From the NCBI RefSeq assembly GCF_011762185.1, contig NZ_JAASQJ010000006.1, positions 206,263 to 270,262 of the forward strand: a stretch of DNA of 64,000 nt, given 5' to 3'. Every line of letters starts with the position of its first letter. Position 1 is the stretch's first letter. Shown piece after piece: positions 52,529-61,392 of this stretch. A model generated the notes under the pieces. It made no database searches. It was not told the origin of the DNA and saw nothing but the letters and a program-made list of their open reading frames with translations. The stretch comes from Dyadobacter arcticus (lineage in GTDB: Bacteria > Bacteroidota > Bacteroidia > Cytophagales > Spirosomataceae). Position numbers and translations under genes: made by a program.

Positions 52529-52733
52529 GTTTTCTTTTGTTTTTTAGTTTAAAAATGCCTTTTACACGCTAAAAACGCATGTTTTGACCGAAATTTAGTA
52601 ATTAAAAGTATTTCCACAACTGAAAAAACAAAAAAAAACACTTCTAAAATACAATTATTCGACTGCAAACATTTAATTAACTGGATATCAATAGCTTAGC
52701 TCGAATAGAATTTGATGTAGAATTTAATAAAAA

Positions 52734-52760
52734 AGAGGACGTTTCTCAAAAACGCCCTCT
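52734..52760 (-). terminator. Terminator of the alpha-oxoamine synthase gene
   Basis: Arms 52734-52744 and 52750-52760 form an 11-bp stem with one G-T pair; minus-strand product ends in a run of six T. Confidence 0.85.
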
Positions 52761-52785
52761 GGAAAGCAAAAATGCATATTTTTAT

Positions 52786-54057
52786 TTACTCAACTACTTC
52801 CTGCACGTCTTCAATCTGGTAAACCCGATTTTTCAATTTCTCCGCCAATGTAGTAAAAGCGTTCAATGTGTATTCGACATCATCAAGCGTATGCGATGCT
52901 GTTGGAATAATCCTCAGCATAATCTGGCCTTTTGGCACAACCGGATAAACGACGATTGAACAAAACACACCCATGTTTTCTCTGAGATCCCTCACCATAC
53001 GGGTAACTTCGGGCACTCCGCCTTCGCTATGAAGAAAAACCGGGGTAACAGGCGATTCGGTTTCGCCAATGTTGAAGCCGCGATTCCTCAGACCGTCCTG
53101 CATGGCTTTTACATTCTCCCAAAGCTTGGACCGTAATTCCGGCATGGTCTTCACCATTTCCAGACGCTTCCTGCAACCCTCCACATAGGGCATTGGAAGT
53201 GCTTTTGCATAGGTTTGAGAGCGCATATTGTATTTAAGGAACATGATGATATCTGGATCACTGGAAGCAATGAATGCCCCGATCGCTGCCATTGATTTGG
53301 CGAAAGTGGAGAAGTAAAGGTCAATTTCGTCCTGTACGCCAAGTAGTTCGCCGACACCAGCTCCGGTATCGCCCATCGTACCAAAACCATGCGCGTCGTC
53401 GACCATTAAACGGAAATCATATTTCTTTTTCAGTTCAGCAATCGCTTTCAGGTCGCCAATTTTACCTGACATTCCGAACACACCCTCAGTGATGACCAAA
53501 ACACCTCCTCCTTTTTCATTCGCAAGCTTTGTAGCACGAATCAGGTTTTTTTCCAGGCTTACCATATCATTATGGTTGAACTTGTAGTACTCTCCCAGTT
53601 TCGCCTTATGAAGCCTGATCCCGTCGATTATACATGCATGTGATTCAGCATCATAAACAATCACGTCGCGATGATCGCAGAGGCATTCGATAGCGGACAT
53701 AATGCCCTGATATCCATAATTCAAAAGAAAAGCATCCTTTTTCCCTACAAATTCAGCCAGCTCTTTCTCGAAAATCTCATGTAAAGTTGAATTTCCTGAC
53801 ATCATCCGGGCGCCCATCGGATAGGCTAAACCCCACTTCGCAGCTGCTTCTGCGTCAATCTGACGTACTTCGGGATGATTAGCTAGGCCCAAATAATTAT
53901 TAAGACTCCAATTCAACACCTCACGTCCCATAAATCTCATGCGTGGGCCCAAGTCTCCTTCCAACATTGGAAATGAAAAGTAATGATGGCTGTTGAGCAT
54001 TTTTGCCGGTGTCCCTATCGGCCCTGAGTTATTTCGCAGTTTCTCGAAAATATCCAC
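52786..54057 (-). CDS. Alpha-oxoamine synthase family enzyme (serine palmitoyltransferase or cysteate fatty acyltransferase type)
   Basis: A 423-residue PLP enzyme. The PLP lysine is Lys254 in STFAKSMAAIGAFIA, the aspartate/histidine pair is in VDDAHGFGTMGDTG, and the cofactor-stacking histidine is in AESHACIIDGIRLH. GARMMSGNSTLHEIFEKELA is the usual substrate-side region. The family condenses an amino acid with an acyl-CoA. In Bacteroidota such genes encode serine palmitoyltransferase (sphingolipids) or cysteate fatty acyltransferase (sulfonolipid capnines). The N-terminal extension SHHYFSFPMLEGDLGPRMRF and C-terminal KNRVYQIEDVQEVVE are longer than in 2-amino-3-ketobutyrate ligase. The choice between the two lipid roles cannot be made by eye. 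Confidence 0.85.
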   Translation of the reverse strand: MDIFEKLRNNSGPIGTPAKMLNSHHYFSFPMLEGDLGPRMRFMGREVLNWSLNNYLGLANHPEVRQIDAEAAAKWGLAYPMGARMMSGNSTLHEIFEKELAEFVGKKDAFLLNYGYQGIMSAIECLCDHRDVIVYDAESHACIIDGIRLHKAKLGEYYKFNHNDMVSLEKNLIRATKLANEKGGGVLVITEGVFGMSGKIGDLKAIAELKKKYDFRLMVDDAHGFGTMGDTGAGVGELLGVQDEIDLYFSTFAKSMAAIGAFIASSDPDIIMFLKYNMRSQTYAKALPMPYVEGCRKRLEMVKTMPELRSKLWENVKAMQDGLRNRGFNIGETESPVTPVFLHSEGGVPEVTRMVRDLRENMGVFCSIVVYPVVPKGQIMLRIIPTASHTLDDVEYTLNAFTTLAEKLKNRVYQIEDVQEVVE

Positions 54058-54243
54058 TCTCTTCTGTTTAATGTGGGTAACAATGATTACTAATGTTAGA
54101 TAAATGCAAAATTAAAGAAAATACGCTTACTTTAATAGATCACGTTCCCGGGTAAGCATTGTAAATTAGTTAAATAATAAAAATACACCCTTTATCGACA
54201 AGGTTATTTTGATATTCTACCACCCAGAAACAGACGGCATTCC

Positions 54244-55749
54244 ATGCATTCAATAAAAAAAATACTCGTTGCGAACCGTGGCGAAATAGCCTTGCGGATC
54301 ATGCGCACGGCGCGGGAAATGAACATTGCAACTGTTGCAGTTTTCAGTGAAGCAGATCGCAAGTCACCACACGTTCGCTATGCCGATGAAGCCGTTTGCA
54401 TCGGCCCCGCCCCATCATCAGAATCTTATCTTAACATCGAAAAAATTCTAAAAGTATGTCATGATCTGAATGTGGATGCAATTCATCCAGGTTATGGATT
54501 TTTGTCTGAAAATGCAGGATTCGCAAAAAAAGTGACGGAAGCCGGGCTGATTTTTATTGGGCCATCACCTGAAGCCATTGAAATAATGGGGAGCAAGCTT
54601 GCCGCCAAACAGGCTGCATCCGCGTATAACATTCCAATGGTTCCTGGAACCGCCAGTGCCATTCATGACAGACAGGAGGCCAAGAAAGTCGCTTCTTCAA
54701 TCGGTTATCCGATCCTGATTAAAGCCAGCGCGGGTGGCGGGGGAAAGGGAATGCGGATTGTAGAAAACGAAGATGAGTTCGACGAGCAAATGGACAGGGC
54801 TGTAAGTGAAGCGCAATCATCTTTTGGTGACGGATCTGTTTTTATTGAAAAATACATTACCTCTCCCAAGCACATTGAGATCCAGGTACTTGGCGATCAA
54901 TACGGAAATATCATTCATTTGTTTGAGCGGGAATGCTCTATACAACGCAGGCACCAGAAAGTAGTGGAAGAAGCCCCATCCATTTCGATAACACCCGAGA
55001 TTCGTGAGGAAATGGGCCGTTGCGCGGTGGACGTGGCCAGGTCCTGCGGATATTATGGCGCGGGAACGGTGGAATTCATCCTGGATAAAGACAAGAAATT
55101 TTACTTCCTGGAAATGAATACGCGGCTGCAGGTGGAGCATCCGGTCACCGAAATGATCACAGGCATTGATCTCGTCAAACAAATGATTTTCATTGCCGAG
55201 GGAAAACCCCTGGCAATCACGCAAGAAATGCTGACGATCAAGGGTCATTCGATAGAAATAAGAGTCTACGCAGAAGATGCAGCCAACGGATTTCTGCCTG
55301 ATGTTGGAAGATTACATACCTATGTAAAGCCGGATGGAAATGGTGTAAGGGTCGACGACGGATTCGAACAAGGTATGGACATTCCAATCTACTATGATCC
55401 GATGATTGCAAAACTCATCACTTATGGACAAAACAGGGAAGAAGCCATCCAGAAAATGATCCGCGCGATTGAGGAATACCAGATTTCCGGCGTAGAGACC
55501 ACCCTTCCTTTTTGCAGTTTTGTTATGAAACACCCAGCTTTTATTTCAGGCAGTTTCGACACTAATTTTGTATCGAAACATTTTCAGCCGGATATGATGA
55601 AATCAAGTCAGGATGCCGAAACACAAGCATTAGCCGCATTGATTTCTGCTTTAATCCGAGATAATGTCCAGCAGGCCGAAGTAATCCAGGGTGAGGAGAA
55701 GTTGCCGAATAAATCCCGATGGAAATCTAATCGGTTACAGTCGGGATAA
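54244..55749 (+). CDS. accC: Biotin carboxylase subunit of acetyl-CoA carboxylase
   Basis: A 501-residue protein, about 50 residues longer at the C-terminus than AccC. ATP-grasp loop ASAGGGGKGMRIVEN (about 163-169), ECSIQRRHQKVVEEAP and EMNTRLQVEHPVTEMITG are the active-site blocks, and the N-terminus KKILVANRGEIALRI is standard. It carboxylates biotin on AccB in the first step of fatty acid synthesis or of another acyl-CoA carboxylase. AccB is not adjacent, unlike in most operons; the C-terminal extension (MKSSQDAETQALAALI) might replace some contact. Confidence 0.93.
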   Translation: MHSIKKILVANRGEIALRIMRTAREMNIATVAVFSEADRKSPHVRYADEAVCIGPAPSSESYLNIEKILKVCHDLNVDAIHPGYGFLSENAGFAKKVTEAGLIFIGPSPEAIEIMGSKLAAKQAASAYNIPMVPGTASAIHDRQEAKKVASSIGYPILIKASAGGGGKGMRIVENEDEFDEQMDRAVSEAQSSFGDGSVFIEKYITSPKHIEIQVLGDQYGNIIHLFERECSIQRRHQKVVEEAPSISITPEIREEMGRCAVDVARSCGYYGAGTVEFILDKDKKFYFLEMNTRLQVEHPVTEMITGIDLVKQMIFIAEGKPLAITQEMLTIKGHSIEIRVYAEDAANGFLPDVGRLHTYVKPDGNGVRVDDGFEQGMDIPIYYDPMIAKLITYGQNREEAIQKMIRAIEEYQISGVETTLPFCSFVMKHPAFISGSFDTNFVSKHFQPDMMKSSQDAETQALAALISALIRDNVQQAEVIQGEEKLPNKSRWKSNRLQSG

Positions 55750-55761
55750 GATTACAAGTCA

Positions 55762-55792
55762 TTGGATTTACGCACAAAAATCCGTACTTTTG
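55762..55792 (+). promoter_or_regulatory. Bacteroidota-type promoter of queA
   Basis: TTG at 55762-55764 (-33 element), 20 bases, then TACTTTTG at 55785-55792 fitting TAnnTTTG. Start of transcription would be near 55799, giving a leader of about 160 bases before ATG 55960. Confidence 0.55.
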
Positions 55793-55959
55793 CGGTCTTA
55801 AATTTTTATAATGCTGAATTATTAAAATTTATAGATTTTGCCAATGGTATGCAAGTATTCTTCTGATCAGTTTTTCTTTGATAAGATGTCTCCCTTCCAA
55901 CCGATCTCCATTTAATAATATTATCCTACGACTTTAAGACATTCCCAAGTTATCCAGCT

Positions 55960-57009
55960 ATGAAGCTATCCGAATTTAAGTTTGATCTTCCCCAAAGTTT
56001 AATTGCACTTCATCCCTCTGACCGCGGCGAATCCCGCCTCATGGTTGTTCATCGAAAATCAGGAGAAATTGAACATAAAACATTTGCCGATCTGATTAAT
56101 TATTTTGACGACGGAGATGTAATGGCCATAAATGATACCAAAGTTTTCCCAGCCCGACTTTACGGTCAAAAAGAGAAAACCGGTGCTAAAATTGAGGTTT
56201 TTCTGCTTCGCGAATTAAACCGCGAAATGCGTCTGTGGGATGTACTTGTTGATCCTGCGCGTAAAATCCGTGTTGGAAATAAACTTTACTTTGGAGATAG
56301 CGACCTTGTTGCTGAGGTCATTGACAATACTACTTCACGCGGGCGTACCATTCGTTTTTTATATGACGGTGATAATGATGCTTTCATGAAATTGGTGGAT
56401 GAACTGGGAGAAACACCGCTTCCCCCAGAAATTATTTCACGCCGTAAAGTTGAAACCTCTGACCGTGAACGCTTCCAAACCATTTTTGCAGAACATGTGG
56501 GTGCAGTAGCAGCTCCAACTGCCGGAATGCACTTTACAAAAGCAATTATGAAACGTCTTGAAATCAAAGGCGTAAACTTTGCACCTGTTACATTGCACGT
56601 AGGCCTGGGTACCTTCAGGACTGTGGATGTGGAGGATTTGACAAAACATAAAACCGATTCAGAGAATTATCGGATCACACAGGCAAGTGCTGGAATCGTG
56701 AATGCCGCCATAGATGGTAAAAAGCGGATTTGTGCTGTTGGTACCACTTCACTAAAGGCAATTGAATCGTCAGTGTCTGCGAGCGGACATTTGAAAGCTG
56801 TGGAAGGATGGACGGATAAATTTGTTTTCCCGCCTTACGAATTCAAAATTGCAACTTCGCTACTATCAAACTTCCAGCTTCCCGAATCGATATTGTTAAT
56901 GTCGGCTTGTGCGTTTGGTGGATTTGATCTGGTCATGAAGGCTTATGATCTTGCTATTAAAGAGAAATACAAATTTTTCACATATGGTGACGCAATGCTG
57001 ATCGTTTAG
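55960..57009 (+). CDS. queA: S-adenosylmethionine:tRNA ribosyltransferase-isomerase
   Basis: A 349-residue QueA. Characteristic parts: MKLSEFKFDLPQSLIALHP at the start, FPARLYGQKEKTGAKIEVFL, GETPLPPEIISRRKV, AAPTAGMHFTKAIMK and ALKSIE-type CAVGTTSLKAIESS. It transfers the ribose part of S-adenosylmethionine to preQ1 in tRNA, forming epoxyqueuosine at wobble position 34. The full length is normal. The promoter candidate is at 55762. Confidence 0.95.
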   Translation: MKLSEFKFDLPQSLIALHPSDRGESRLMVVHRKSGEIEHKTFADLINYFDDGDVMAINDTKVFPARLYGQKEKTGAKIEVFLLRELNREMRLWDVLVDPARKIRVGNKLYFGDSDLVAEVIDNTTSRGRTIRFLYDGDNDAFMKLVDELGETPLPPEIISRRKVETSDRERFQTIFAEHVGAVAAPTAGMHFTKAIMKRLEIKGVNFAPVTLHVGLGTFRTVDVEDLTKHKTDSENYRITQASAGIVNAAIDGKKRICAVGTTSLKAIESSVSASGHLKAVEGWTDKFVFPPYEFKIATSLLSNFQLPESILLMSACAFGGFDLVMKAYDLAIKEKYKFFTYGDAMLIV

Positions 57010-57098
57010 CAGCCGTCACAAGTATCATTGGTCATTTATGTTTAAGGGTTATTAATCCTGATGCGTAAATGGCCTTTTTGTTAACAGCCATCTGACTT

Positions 57099-57767
57099 AT
57101 GCAGGAATACGCAATCATTGTCGCCGGTGGAAGCGGAAGTCGAATGAAAAGCGATATTCCCAAGCAATTCCTGCCCATTCACGGCCTCCCCGTGTTAATG
57201 CACACGATCAAGGCTTTCCGCCGATATTCTGATCAATTAATCATCCTTGTCGTATTGCCTGAAAATCAGATTGATCTCTGGCAGGAATTATGTGAAAAAC
57301 ATCACTTTCACGAAACCTATGGCCTTGTCAAAGGCGGCGAGACACGATTTCAATCCGTAAGTAACGGCTTAATGAAAATTAAAGACGCCGATGCATTGGT
57401 GGCTGTTCACGATGGTGTTCGTCCTGTCATTTTTAAGGAAATCATAGCGGATAGTTTTAAGGTAGCCGCCAGGTCTGGCTCAGCTGTGGTAAGTGTGCCA
57501 TTAAAAGATTCGATAAGATTGATTATTAAAGATAAAAATAAAGCGGTCGACAGGAGCCAATTCCGTCTGATCCAAACTCCGCAGACTTTTAGGCTAAGCT
57601 GGATGCAGGATGCATTTACGACCTCATATCAGGAAACATTTACAGATTGTGCCAGTGTTTTAGAAGCCAAGGGCTACCCAATTTTCTTGATTGAAGGAAG
57701 TTACGAAAATATAAAAATCACTACCCCAGAAGATTTACTCTGGGCAGAAGTGTATTTGAAACCATGA
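57099..57767 (+). CDS. ispD: 2-C-methyl-D-erythritol 4-phosphate cytidylyltransferase
   Basis: A 222-residue nucleotidyltransferase of the MEP isoprenoid pathway. CTP-binding loop IIVAGGSGSRMKSDIPKQFL, then VAVHDGVRPVIFKEI and FRLIQTPQTFRLSWMQDAF with the IspD pattern, and ASVLEAKGYPIFLIEGSYEN at the end. It makes CDP-methylerythritol. It overlaps the following gene by four bases (ATGA), so the two are translated together. Confidence 0.94.
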   Translation: MQEYAIIVAGGSGSRMKSDIPKQFLPIHGLPVLMHTIKAFRRYSDQLIILVVLPENQIDLWQELCEKHHFHETYGLVKGGETRFQSVSNGLMKIKDADALVAVHDGVRPVIFKEIIADSFKVAARSGSAVVSVPLKDSIRLIIKDKNKAVDRSQFRLIQTPQTFRLSWMQDAFTTSYQETFTDCASVLEAKGYPIFLIEGSYENIKITTPEDLLWAEVYLKP

Positions 57768-58846
57768 CAATTCGCGACATACTTCATCTCAGGCTGCATA
57801 ATCAGCTTATTTCAAATTACCCTTGGAAATCGCCGGAAGAGGTTGTGCGCTGGCTTGGTGCCATGCAGGCTCAGGATTATCCCGGCGCCAAATGGTCTAT
57901 CGCATTGCGTGTGCCGGATTTAAAAGATGCCTATATCGATAAGGCATTGGCAGCGCGAACGATCATCCGCACTTGGCCTATGCGGGGCACATTGCATTTT
58001 GTAGCTGCGGAAGATGCCCGCTGGATGCTGAAATTACTTACCCCACGAATTATCTCAGGCTCTGCCGGTCGTTACCGGCAGCTAAACCTGGATGACAAAG
58101 TTTTCAACAAGAGCACCGAGTTGCTTTTGAAGGCTATGGAAGGTGGTAAGCAACTCATGCGCAGTGAGCTTTTCGGACTTTTGGAAGACAATGGCATTGC
58201 TACGGCTGATCAACGTGGGATGCATATCATCAACACGCTGGCACAGAATCAAATACTCTGTCATGGAATCCACAATGATAAGCAACCTACTTATGTGCTC
58301 TTTGACGAGTGGGTGACACAATCCAACGAGTTTGAGACGGTGGATGCATTGGGTGAATTAGCATTGCGGTACTTTCTGAGTCATGGCCCCGCCACCATTC
58401 ATGATTTTGTTTGGTGGACCGGCCTAAGGATTTCCGATGCTAGATCAGGACTTAACATGGTCTCATCACAGCTTGAAGCAGGTGAGGTCGATGGAAAAAC
58501 CTACTGGTATGCTCCCGGACTACCTGATATGAGCAACTCAAATTCCGTTTTTTTGCTGCCTGGTTTTGATGAATATATGCTTGGTTATACAGATAGGGTA
58601 CTTATGCTGGAAAAACAGCATTCAGCTAAAATTGTACCTGGCAATAACGGTGTTTTCATGCCAACCATCATTGTAAACGGAAAGGTTGAAGGAACCTGGA
58701 AACGGGTTTTAAAAAAAGATAGTGTATCGATTGAAATGCTTCCATTTGGGAAAATAAGTCAACTAAAAAAGAAAAAGATCGAACAGGAGGCAAAGAAATA
58801 TGGCAAATACCTGGACAGAAAAATCTCTTCAATTAATTGGCTATAA
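57764..58846 (+). CDS. Winged-helix DNA-binding protein, AlkZ/YcaQ-like (HTH_42)
   Basis: A 360-residue member of the HTH_42 (YcaQ/AlkZ/AlkX) family. The N-terminal helix holds the QxQ motif in LGAMQAQDYPG (Gln-Ala-Gln), then a TRTIIRTWPMRGTLHFVAAE block, two winged-helix units (ELFGLLEDNGIATADQRGM and FLSHGPATIHDFVWWTGLRI) and a C-terminal FLLPGFDEYMLGYTDR block. QxQ members are DNA glycosylases that open alkylated or cross-linked bases. Its start overlaps ispD by four bases. Catalytic activity here is inferred from the motif only. Confidence 0.85.
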   Translation: MTIRDILHLRLHNQLISNYPWKSPEEVVRWLGAMQAQDYPGAKWSIALRVPDLKDAYIDKALAARTIIRTWPMRGTLHFVAAEDARWMLKLLTPRIISGSAGRYRQLNLDDKVFNKSTELLLKAMEGGKQLMRSELFGLLEDNGIATADQRGMHIINTLAQNQILCHGIHNDKQPTYVLFDEWVTQSNEFETVDALGELALRYFLSHGPATIHDFVWWTGLRISDARSGLNMVSSQLEAGEVDGKTYWYAPGLPDMSNSNSVFLLPGFDEYMLGYTDRVLMLEKQHSAKIVPGNNGVFMPTIIVNGKVEGTWKRVLKKDSVSIEMLPFGKISQLKKKKIEQEAKKYGKYLDRKISSINWL

Positions 58847-58865
58847 GTACTCTATAATGCTGTTG

Positions 58866-60173
58866 CTACAACCATTTATCAAACCACTCAAAAGCATCCG
58901 CCTGCATTTTAGCATCGAACTTATGCGGCCCGTCATAAAATTTGGCAGCATACTTTTCTGACGCTTTGGCTTTTTTAAATACTTCTGTGAGGATATTATC
59001 CGCTTTTTTCATTTCGGCTAACGTGTAAAGTTCATCCTGATTATTGTTCAGAACCAATGTAGGAAGCGGAACTCTTAAACCGATAATTTCAGGGAAATCC
59101 AGATATTGAGGTAATAGGGGCGTATAAGTCATCCAGGTATGGTTGAATGATTTGTTTAGGATCAGGTCATTCCACGTAGTCATAAAGCCAACACACACGG
59201 CGCATTTGATCCGTGGATCCAATCCGGCAAGATAAACAGTCCTAAGTCCACCTCCTGAAAGTCCCCCGCAGCCAATTCGATTCGAATCCACGTCTTTACG
59301 AGCGCTCAGAATGTCCAGCGCGATCTGATCTTCTGACAAAAATACGCCCGGCCAGGTCGTTCCAGCACAGAACAACGATTTTGACATCACATGTTCGTGC
59401 TCTGAGGACCATGTATTATACGTTTCGATATTTTCACTTTTTTCCGGATCAATGTCACTTTTTCCGGTGGTTTTTACCTCGCCCCAATCCAAACCTTTCA
59501 CATCTTCATAGAATACTCTTCTGCTTCCGAAAGCAAAGGCGTCATTAACCAGCACCACGTATCCTCTCTTGGCGATTTCATTGGCCCATGCTTTTCCTTC
59601 ATAATTTGTTTCCTGATGTTCTTTGAGCAATGGATGCTGGTCATCCGAAGTCTTGACGATTTTTCTGTAACCAAAATATTTCTTTCCTGCATGATCATGT
59701 AGCCCTAGTACTGCCGGAAGTGGCTTACTAACACCTTGCGGTTTCAGTAAAATTGCACTGGTTGGACGCCCATAGGGCATTTGCCAGGTCAATTCTTCAA
59801 TTTCCAATCCATCATAAACATACTTATTCACGACAGTAACCGCTGGTGCCTTGACTTTTGGCGGACTGGAAACCAACTCCATAGTCTTACCCAGAGCCTG
59901 CTTTTTCCATGAAGCAAGATCCTTCCATTTGTCATTTCTAAAAGACAGAGGAGGAACTTTTGGTAAAAGAGATACGGCCCAGGGACCATAACCGCCTATT
60001 AAGCTCTTTTCTGATGACATGGAAAAATTGTTTATTGTTTTGATTTGTTCGCTGGAAATTCCGGTAATATAATGTTCGCCCATCAGCAATGGTAATGCCG
60101 AGGTATATGCCGTTGTTTTGAGAAATGCTCTCCTGGGCATTTTTTCCGGCCCTTCCTTGTTTTCAATTTTCAT
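58866..60173 (-). CDS. Tat-exported alpha/beta hydrolase (acetyl xylan esterase/dienelactone hydrolase-like)
   Basis: About 435 residues from the ATG at 60173 (the longer reading uses TTG), starting two bases after the stop of the DUF5009 gene. A twin-arginine-type motif PRRAFLKTTAYTSALPLL marks export. The hydrolase fold is seen in LPAVLGLHDHAGKKYFGYRK, GCGGLSGGGLRTVYLAGLDP (nucleophile Ser in GxSxG), LVLNNNQDELYTL and the C-terminal YDGPHKFDAKMQADAFEWF with the catalytic His. Such enzymes act on sugar esters or related small molecules. In this operon it may deacetylate or process an amino-sugar glycan fragment. Confidence 0.85.
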   Translation of the reverse strand: MKIENKEGPEKMPRRAFLKTTAYTSALPLLMGEHYITGISSEQIKTINNFSMSSEKSLIGGYGPWAVSLLPKVPPLSFRNDKWKDLASWKKQALGKTMELVSSPPKVKAPAVTVVNKYVYDGLEIEELTWQMPYGRPTSAILLKPQGVSKPLPAVLGLHDHAGKKYFGYRKIVKTSDDQHPLLKEHQETNYEGKAWANEIAKRGYVVLVNDAFAFGSRRVFYEDVKGLDWGEVKTTGKSDIDPEKSENIETYNTWSSEHEHVMSKSLFCAGTTWPGVFLSEDQIALDILSARKDVDSNRIGCGGLSGGGLRTVYLAGLDPRIKCAVCVGFMTTWNDLILNKSFNHTWMTYTPLLPQYLDFPEIIGLRVPLPTLVLNNNQDELYTLAEMKKADNILTEVFKKAKASEKYAAKFYDGPHKFDAKMQADAFEWFDKWL

Positions 60174-60175
60174 AG

Positions 60176-61318
60176 CTAAACCTTTACAAAGATTTTTTGA
60201 CGGTAGAGAAAGTATAGACAAAACCAAACGAGCAGGAAACCGCCGAGTGCATTATACACTTCATGCCATTTCCCAGGAGCATACTTATAGAATCCTTCAA
60301 AAAGCAGCCTGGAAGTATAGTTAAAGTCGACAAACCTGACGGCCAGATAAATCACGAGAGAATTCATTCCAATAACCCTGAAGAAAAATGACCATTTCTT
60401 GTATCCTTGAACATCAATAATCCAATAAAACACCGCGAGCAATGTAAATGCCATCCCGGCGGTCAACATAATAAATGAGCTGGACCATAAATGTTTATTA
60501 ATTGGAAAAACATAATTCCAGATAAGCCCGGTCACAATTCCAGAAGCCCCTACAAGGAGCAATTTTTTAAATTTTTCGGATGCTGGAATTGGGTTTAGAA
60601 GAATATCGCCTGCCAATGTTCCAAGTAGTGTCAAACACAAGGCAGGAAATTGCGTTAAGAGCGCTAACTCATCATAAGTGCCTTGTTTTAATTTCCCTGG
60701 CATAAAATTTCGATCGACCCACCCAACAAGGTTACCTTCAAACGAAAGATTCCCCGGGCCAAAGCCTGGAACCGGAATCAGCAAAAGGGCGAGATAGTAC
60801 AGTGCTAAAATTCCCAGCACAATGTAAAGCCTTTGGTTCCAGGAAAATCTCAAATATAGGATAGCGCCAATAAATGTTGCAATTCCAATGCGCCCCAATA
60901 CACTTCCATAGCGGATGTGCGCCGGGTCAAACAGATCAATGGGTGCATTTTTATCGAGGATACCTAATGCAATAAGGATTAGCATTCGTTTAAAAATCTT
61001 ATTCCTCAGGACTGAATGACTGATTCCCTTCACAATTCCACTCGTGATGCTGAATGTCATTGAGGTCCCGGCCAGAAAAAGAAACAATGGAAAAATAAAA
61101 TCAAAAAACGTAAATCCATTCCATTCGGGATGCTCAAATTGCGAGGCGACCCAATCCACAAATGGTATCCCTGTTTTACCACCCAATAAAAAGATAAATG
61201 CGCCGCCGCCTGAAATCATGAGCATATCAAATCCACGCAGGGCGTCAATAGAGGCTAGCCGCGTTGATGAAATGACGATTTTCGCCTCAGGCTTCAAATA
61301 TATTGGTGACGCTTCCAT
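60176..61318 (-). CDS. DUF5009/heparan-alpha-glucosaminide acetyltransferase-like membrane protein (NagX type)
   Basis: A 380-residue polytopic protein with about ten membrane helices. The hallmark is SIDALRGFDMLMISGGGAF near residue 23, followed by FTFFDFIFPLFLFLAGTSMT, and FDPAHIRYGSVLGRIGIATF. This is the NagX/HGSNAT-like family, which moves acetyl groups across a membrane onto amino sugars or is placed beside N-acetylglucosamine uptake genes. In this operon it lies between a GH109 enzyme with NagB-type deaminase upstream and the hydrolase gene downstream, which supports an amino-sugar role. Confidence 0.86.
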   Translation of the reverse strand: MEASPIYLKPEAKIVISSTRLASIDALRGFDMLMISGGGAFIFLLGGKTGIPFVDWVASQFEHPEWNGFTFFDFIFPLFLFLAGTSMTFSITSGIVKGISHSVLRNKIFKRMLILIALGILDKNAPIDLFDPAHIRYGSVLGRIGIATFIGAILYLRFSWNQRLYIVLGILALYYLALLLIPVPGFGPGNLSFEGNLVGWVDRNFMPGKLKQGTYDELALLTQFPALCLTLLGTLAGDILLNPIPASEKFKKLLLVGASGIVTGLIWNYVFPINKHLWSSSFIMLTAGMAFTLLAVFYWIIDVQGYKKWSFFFRVIGMNSLVIYLAVRFVDFNYTSRLLFEGFYKYAPGKWHEVYNALGGFLLVWFCLYFLYRQKIFVKV

Positions 61319-61392
61319 TGAATCAGGGTTTGATTTTGAATATAAGCCACTTAACCTCGTATTTTAACGTCGCAATTTGGTAGCGCCGTAAT

